Shown: positions 33,336 through 36,955 of the stretch, piece by piece
Layout of the letters: every line of letters begins with the position of its first letter
Numbering within the stretch: the first letter of the stretch is position 1
Notes under the pieces: model-generated
Database searches by the model: none
What the model saw: only the letters and a program-made list of their open reading frames with translations
What the model was told of the DNA's origin: nothing
Translations under genes and position numbers: made by a program
Source of the DNA: Phanerodontia chrysosporium
Taxonomy: Eukaryota > Basidiomycota > Agaricomycetes > Polyporales > Phanerochaetaceae
Assembly (NCBI GenBank): GCA_001910725.1
Contig: MJGA01000095.1
Coordinates: 1 to 36,955 of the forward strand
DNA: 36,955 bases
Reading direction: 5' to 3'

Positions 33336-35483
33336 ATGATGGACGACTACAGCACCAGCAAGAGTCCAGAAGTTGTAGAGCTCGCCCGTGAATGTCACGA
33401 TGCAGCGGTGTCGTCCTCAGAGCGCCGCCTTAACGAACTTGGGTACAAGAGCGAATTCCGCCGTGACATGTCCCTCTTCGGGGTCTTGGGCATCTCTTTC
33501 TGTGCCATTGGGATTCTGACCGGAATGAGCAGCGCCTTCCAGACAGGGCTCTTCTCAGGTGGGCCACTTGGCCTCTTTTGGGGCTGGAATGTAGGATACC
33601 TTCCGCCGTTCCACTTGTGGTGTTTGGCTGATATAGCGTTACTCTAAGATCTGCAGCTTTTTCATGCTTCTCATTGCCCTATCTCTGGCTGAGATATGCA
33701 GCGTCTTGTGCGTGTATAGTAGTTACAACCCCGCCTCCGGTTACCTGACGCGACTTGTAGTCCAACCATGGCGGTCTCTACTTCTGGGTCTGCAAAATGC
33801 AGCCCGACAAGCCGATGCTAGGCTGTGAGTGCACACCTAGAAACTTTGTTCCGTAAAATTGTCTGATGCGTCTGACAGTTTTCGTATGTTCGCCCTGGGC
33901 GTGACATAATCACTCGCTGACCGCTACCGACAGACGGGTTGGATATACAGCATTGCGATGGTCTTCACAGGCACGTCTGGAAACCTGAGGTGTGAACGGC
34001 CTTACAAGACCTGCATGCTTGTCTGACTCGGCTTGCTCAAAGTGTCGCTCTTTACCTCGCATCACTTGCGGAAGTAGGACAAGGCAGGACATTGACCCGC
34101 GTGGAGATTGCCGCAATAGCATGGGGTGTAAACATCCTGTCAGGCATCATCAACACTGTGGGCACGAAGGCCATCGGAGCCCTGAGCACATTCAACCTCT
34201 GGTGGACCCTTGGCGGCACACTGGTGCTGGTAATCACCCTTCTCGTGAAGGCGCCTGTAAAGGTCGGTCTGGCGTGCCCGCGTGTTTCCACCTGTGGCTA
34301 ACGTCGGAACAGAACTCGGCAGACTTCGTCTTCACGGACTTTGAGAAGTGCGTACGGCCAACTCCGCGATGACACCGGGGCCAATCCATGCTGACGAGGG
34401 CTAGCTTCACGGGTTGGCAGTCTAGAGGCTTTGTCGTGCTTCTCGGTTTCCTGCAGGCATGTCCACCCTTCCTGCGACCCAACAAGTTCTGATGCCTCTG
34501 TAGGCTGTGTACACACTCGAGGGCTGCGAGACTGCCGCACAGGTTGCCGAGGAAGCCAAGCGGGCCGAATTGCTGGCGCCCCTGGCCGTCGTCGGAGCAT
34601 CGTGGGGTCGTGGATGATTGGGCTTGCGTACATGCTCGCTCTGCTCTTCTCCGTGCAAAGCATCGCCCGCGTGCAGGCCACCTCCTACGCACTTCCTATC
34701 GCTCAGCTCTACGTCGACGCCGCGGGCAGAAGCTGGCGCTGCTCTGCCTTGCCGTCGTCATGCTCGCACAATTCATGGCCGCGGTCACCGCGTTCACGGC
34801 CAGCTCCCGCCTATTCTATGCGCTGGCACGAGATAACGCCATCCCCTGTAAGTCGTGGTTCATGGCTCTCAACCGCTTCCAGCTCCGTACGTCGGCGTCT
34901 GGCTCTCGGTCCTTATCGTTGCGTTATTTCATGCGCATACATTGGGTCTGCAATAGCGGTAAGCCGAACGACAAGACAGATCCAGGAGCCGGCCTATCTG
35001 CTGACAATGTCCTCTGCAGTTCAACGCCATCCTGTCCTCGGCTGCCATCGCCGTAATGCTCAGCTATCTGCAGCCTATATTAATTCGCACACTCTGGCCA
35101 ACTTCATCGTACGTACTCATAAAGCTCATCGTTCGTCCCAAGCCTCACATCTCCCCTCGATAGCTTGCCTGCTCGCGGTCCCTTCAGTCTGGGCAAGTGG
35201 TCTTGGCCAGTCAACCTTGCGAGCTCGCTGGTGCGTGACATGTTGGCTCGACCATTAAGTTGACCGAGATCGATGCTCTTCAGTTCACGGTGTTCATCTG
35301 CGTGCTATTCATCCTTCCCACTGCGACACCCGTGACACAGTTCAACATGAACTACGCCATTGTTGCAATCGGGGGTGTCGTGCTCATCGTGAGCATCGCC
35401 TGATGCTCTGGGGGCGTTCCCACTTCACCGGGCCCGTACGGACGCTCGCGGTCGAGCAATACGAGGACGAGTCTAAACTTTGA
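33336..35483 (+). CDS. APC-family amino-acid/GABA permease, frame interrupted
   Basis: Plasma-membrane transporter of the amino acid-polyamine-organocation superfamily, closest in feel to fungal GABA/choline permeases (Uga4 group). About 520 residues if continuous. Exons: 33336-33590, 33649-33707, 33761-33824, 33879-33883, 33934-33989, 34043-34262, 34313-34347, 34405-34456, 34504-34958, 35020-35108, 35164-35230, 35284-35483. Diagnostic blocks: GILTGMSSAFQTGLFSGGP, GLYFWVCKM, GWIYSIAMVFTGTSGN, LTRVEIAAIAWGVN, LWWTLGGTLVL, GCETAAQVAEEAKRA, FTASSRLFYALARDNAIP. Exon 4 is only 5 nt, and the intron after 34456 begins with GC. One-base losses are needed near 33770, 34595, 34726, 34882, 34917 and 35401; restoring six bases makes every exon phase close. 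Either a recent pseudogene or a poorly polished sequence. Confidence 0.85.
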
Positions 35484-35547
35484 TCCAGCAGTTCCCTAAA
35501 GATACACAGTTTCGAGATGCACCGATACAGACGGGTTATTTTGGCCA

Positions 35548-36955
35548 TTAGTTGTAGTGTCTCACCAGTACCCCGTTAATGTACTCCTCTTCAACACGTT
35601 TGTCCTCCACCTTCTTCAGCTCACTCTTCCCGTACGCGCGGTGCGGCCCTTGCGCCACACCTCTGCGGTCGTGCGTGAGCGTCGTCGAAGCGGCGTTCGA
35701 TACCTACGCGCTGGAGCACCGGGCTATTCGCGAGCGGAGCGAGGACAACCGCGTCGTCGGGATGGCAAAGTAGAACGCGCCGAGGCGGGTGTACCCGCGC
35801 TGGTCCGAAGGCGGCTGCACAACACGGTGGATCGTAGCCTGTAGTATCCACCCGACAGGAACTCCATCGCGTCGCCGGCGTTGATGACCTGCAGCGCGGC
35901 ATGAGTCAATGAGCGACGAGGGAGGGCATGCGACGCACGAGCGCGTTGTCGATGTGCCGTACCCAGCGCCACTTCCCGTCTTGCCCGAGAATCTGCAGCG
36001 CCGCGACGGGCTGTGACCAGAGGACGGTGATGCTGCCGAAGTCTGCACGAAGCGAGCTTAGCCCGTCTTGACCTGCCCCTGGCTGGAAAGCGACGCACCG
36101 GTATGGCCTTTAGCCAGACATTGTTCGATTTCGCCTCCTCTTCTTCGACCGCGGTAGCTAGCGGCGAACTTAGACAACCACTTTGAAAATTGAAGTAGGG
36201 AGGGACATACTACTTCATGAAGCGCACTACAATGACACGTATTCAGCACAGGCCATCGAACCTAGCCGGAGGCGCGTACCATATGTTCCCCAACGGCGTC
36301 CAGTTATGCAGGTTGACGAACGTGTCTTCCGGGAGCTCGAGCCCTGTAGCCATCAGCCTACGGAAGCGTCAGCCCCGGGATGCTGTTGAGCAGAACGGGT
36401 GCAATACCGCAAGATGGGATGCAATACATTGAAGTGGTTATGTCTGGCGAACGCATCGAGCTCCGCCAGCAGCGGGCGCAGCGCTTCCGGGTGCTCTTTT
36501 TTGGTCACGATCCGGTTACTAGTCTCCGGTCAGCAAGCGCGGAACAAAAGGGGATCTAGTCTCTACATACTGTTGTAGTTTTCCACCTGGTCACGTACGC
36601 CACCGTCGACATGCTAAGACATGTCATGAGCCTGCCGGGAAGCACGCAATAACTTTCAGCAGGAACCTACCAATACTGACGAAGCTTGTACCCTTGATAT
36701 GAACCTGTTTCGAGCATCTTGCCGTTGTACTTCAATTTTTCTTCGTCAGAAATTGGGCGAATGGAACGTTCGCGATGTCAAATATCCTGTCTTTCTGCAA
36801 TATCGCACTCGTGAGCAGAGTCGGCTACTCCTATGAGATCTACTCACCTGCTCGGAAGACAGGCCGTGATTGATGAATAGAAGAAACCCTTCGTACGCAT
36901 CGCATCTCGTACAATGTCGCAAGCTCTGCACGGCCTCGGGGTTGCAAACTTGGAC
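35548..36955 (-). CDS. 2OG-Fe(II) oxygenase of the isopenicillin-N-synthase-like family, 5'-truncated and frame interrupted
   Basis: Non-heme iron dioxygenase-like protein; the N terminus lies beyond the window. Approximate exons (minus strand): 36848-36955, 36671-36794, 36571-36613, 36408-36518, ~36280-36357, 36211-36226, 36099-36157, 35939-36042, 35548-35888. Blocks seen: EGFLLFINHGLSSEQ, GSYQGYKLRQY, LLAELDAFARHNHFNVLHPIL, LELPEDTFVNLH, then the iron-binding HTDFGS (His and Asp) and the distal His in ATIHRVVQPP, followed by RLGAFYF, which carries the 2OG-binding Arg, and the end VRHYN. At least seven one-base losses are needed, four in the last exon (near 35850, 35766, 35689 and 35658), where restoring four bases makes it divisible by three. 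Substrate unknown; fungal relatives include clavaminate-synthase-like and biosynthetic oxygenases. Confidence 0.8.

Noticed and set aside
1..36955. CRISPR array, rRNA operon, intact transposon or terminal repeats
   Set aside because: No regularly spaced repeats, rRNA-like sequence, transposase or reverse-transcriptase motif was seen; the window is ordinary fungal nuclear DNA apart from the small relics.

Overview
The window looks like nuclear DNA of a basidiomycete, most likely an Agaricomycete of the Polyporales type. Genes lie densely on both strands, are cut by many short GT-AG introns (mostly 50-65 nt), and the coding sequence is GC-rich. The protein families are fungal: a Zn2Cys6 regulator, Vam7, Gwt1, an APC amino-acid permease, an NmrA-like protein, a peroxisomal MaoC hydratase and an Agaricomycete-type P450. 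All exon structures were inferred by eye from splice signals, phase closure and conserved motifs.

Layout, left to right: a 5'-truncated cytochrome P450 (+, 1-1664); VAM7 (-, 2221-3309); VIT/VWA protein A (-, 3601-6379); a MaoC-type enoyl-CoA hydratase ending in a PTS1 signal (-, 7327-8860); a Zn2Cys6 transcription factor (+, 10384-12041); a small membrane protein (+, 14950-15537); VIT/VWA protein B with an FG-repeat linker (+, 16970-20017); an NmrA-like protein (+, 20641-21998); a gene-poor stretch holding a dead VIT first exon and an ABC-exon fragment (23.2-23.5 kb); an ABCG-type half transporter (-, 23649-26183); an Agaricomycete-type protein of unknown function (-, 28433-29126); GWT1 (-, 30479-32517); an APC amino-acid/GABA permease (+, 33336-35483); and a 2OG-Fe(II) oxygenase cut by the window end (-, 35548-36955).

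The genes do not form one obvious pathway. The most striking content is a local family of VIT/VWA proteins (two complete genes plus one relic exon within 20 kb). The two complete genes share intron phases, a 600-nt exon and a C-terminal domain resembling that of VWA5A/PARP4, but differ completely in the disordered linker (basic Ser/Thr/Lys-rich versus FG-rich). Tiny exons (5, 6, 8 and 16 nt) recur in unrelated genes.

A caution: P450, ABC, GWT1, permease and 2OG oxygenase reading frames are broken almost only by loss of single G or C bases, while the eight other genes are clean. The breaks cluster towards the two ends of the window. This could be real decay or poorly polished sequence, so these genes should not be taken as pseudogenes without checking.
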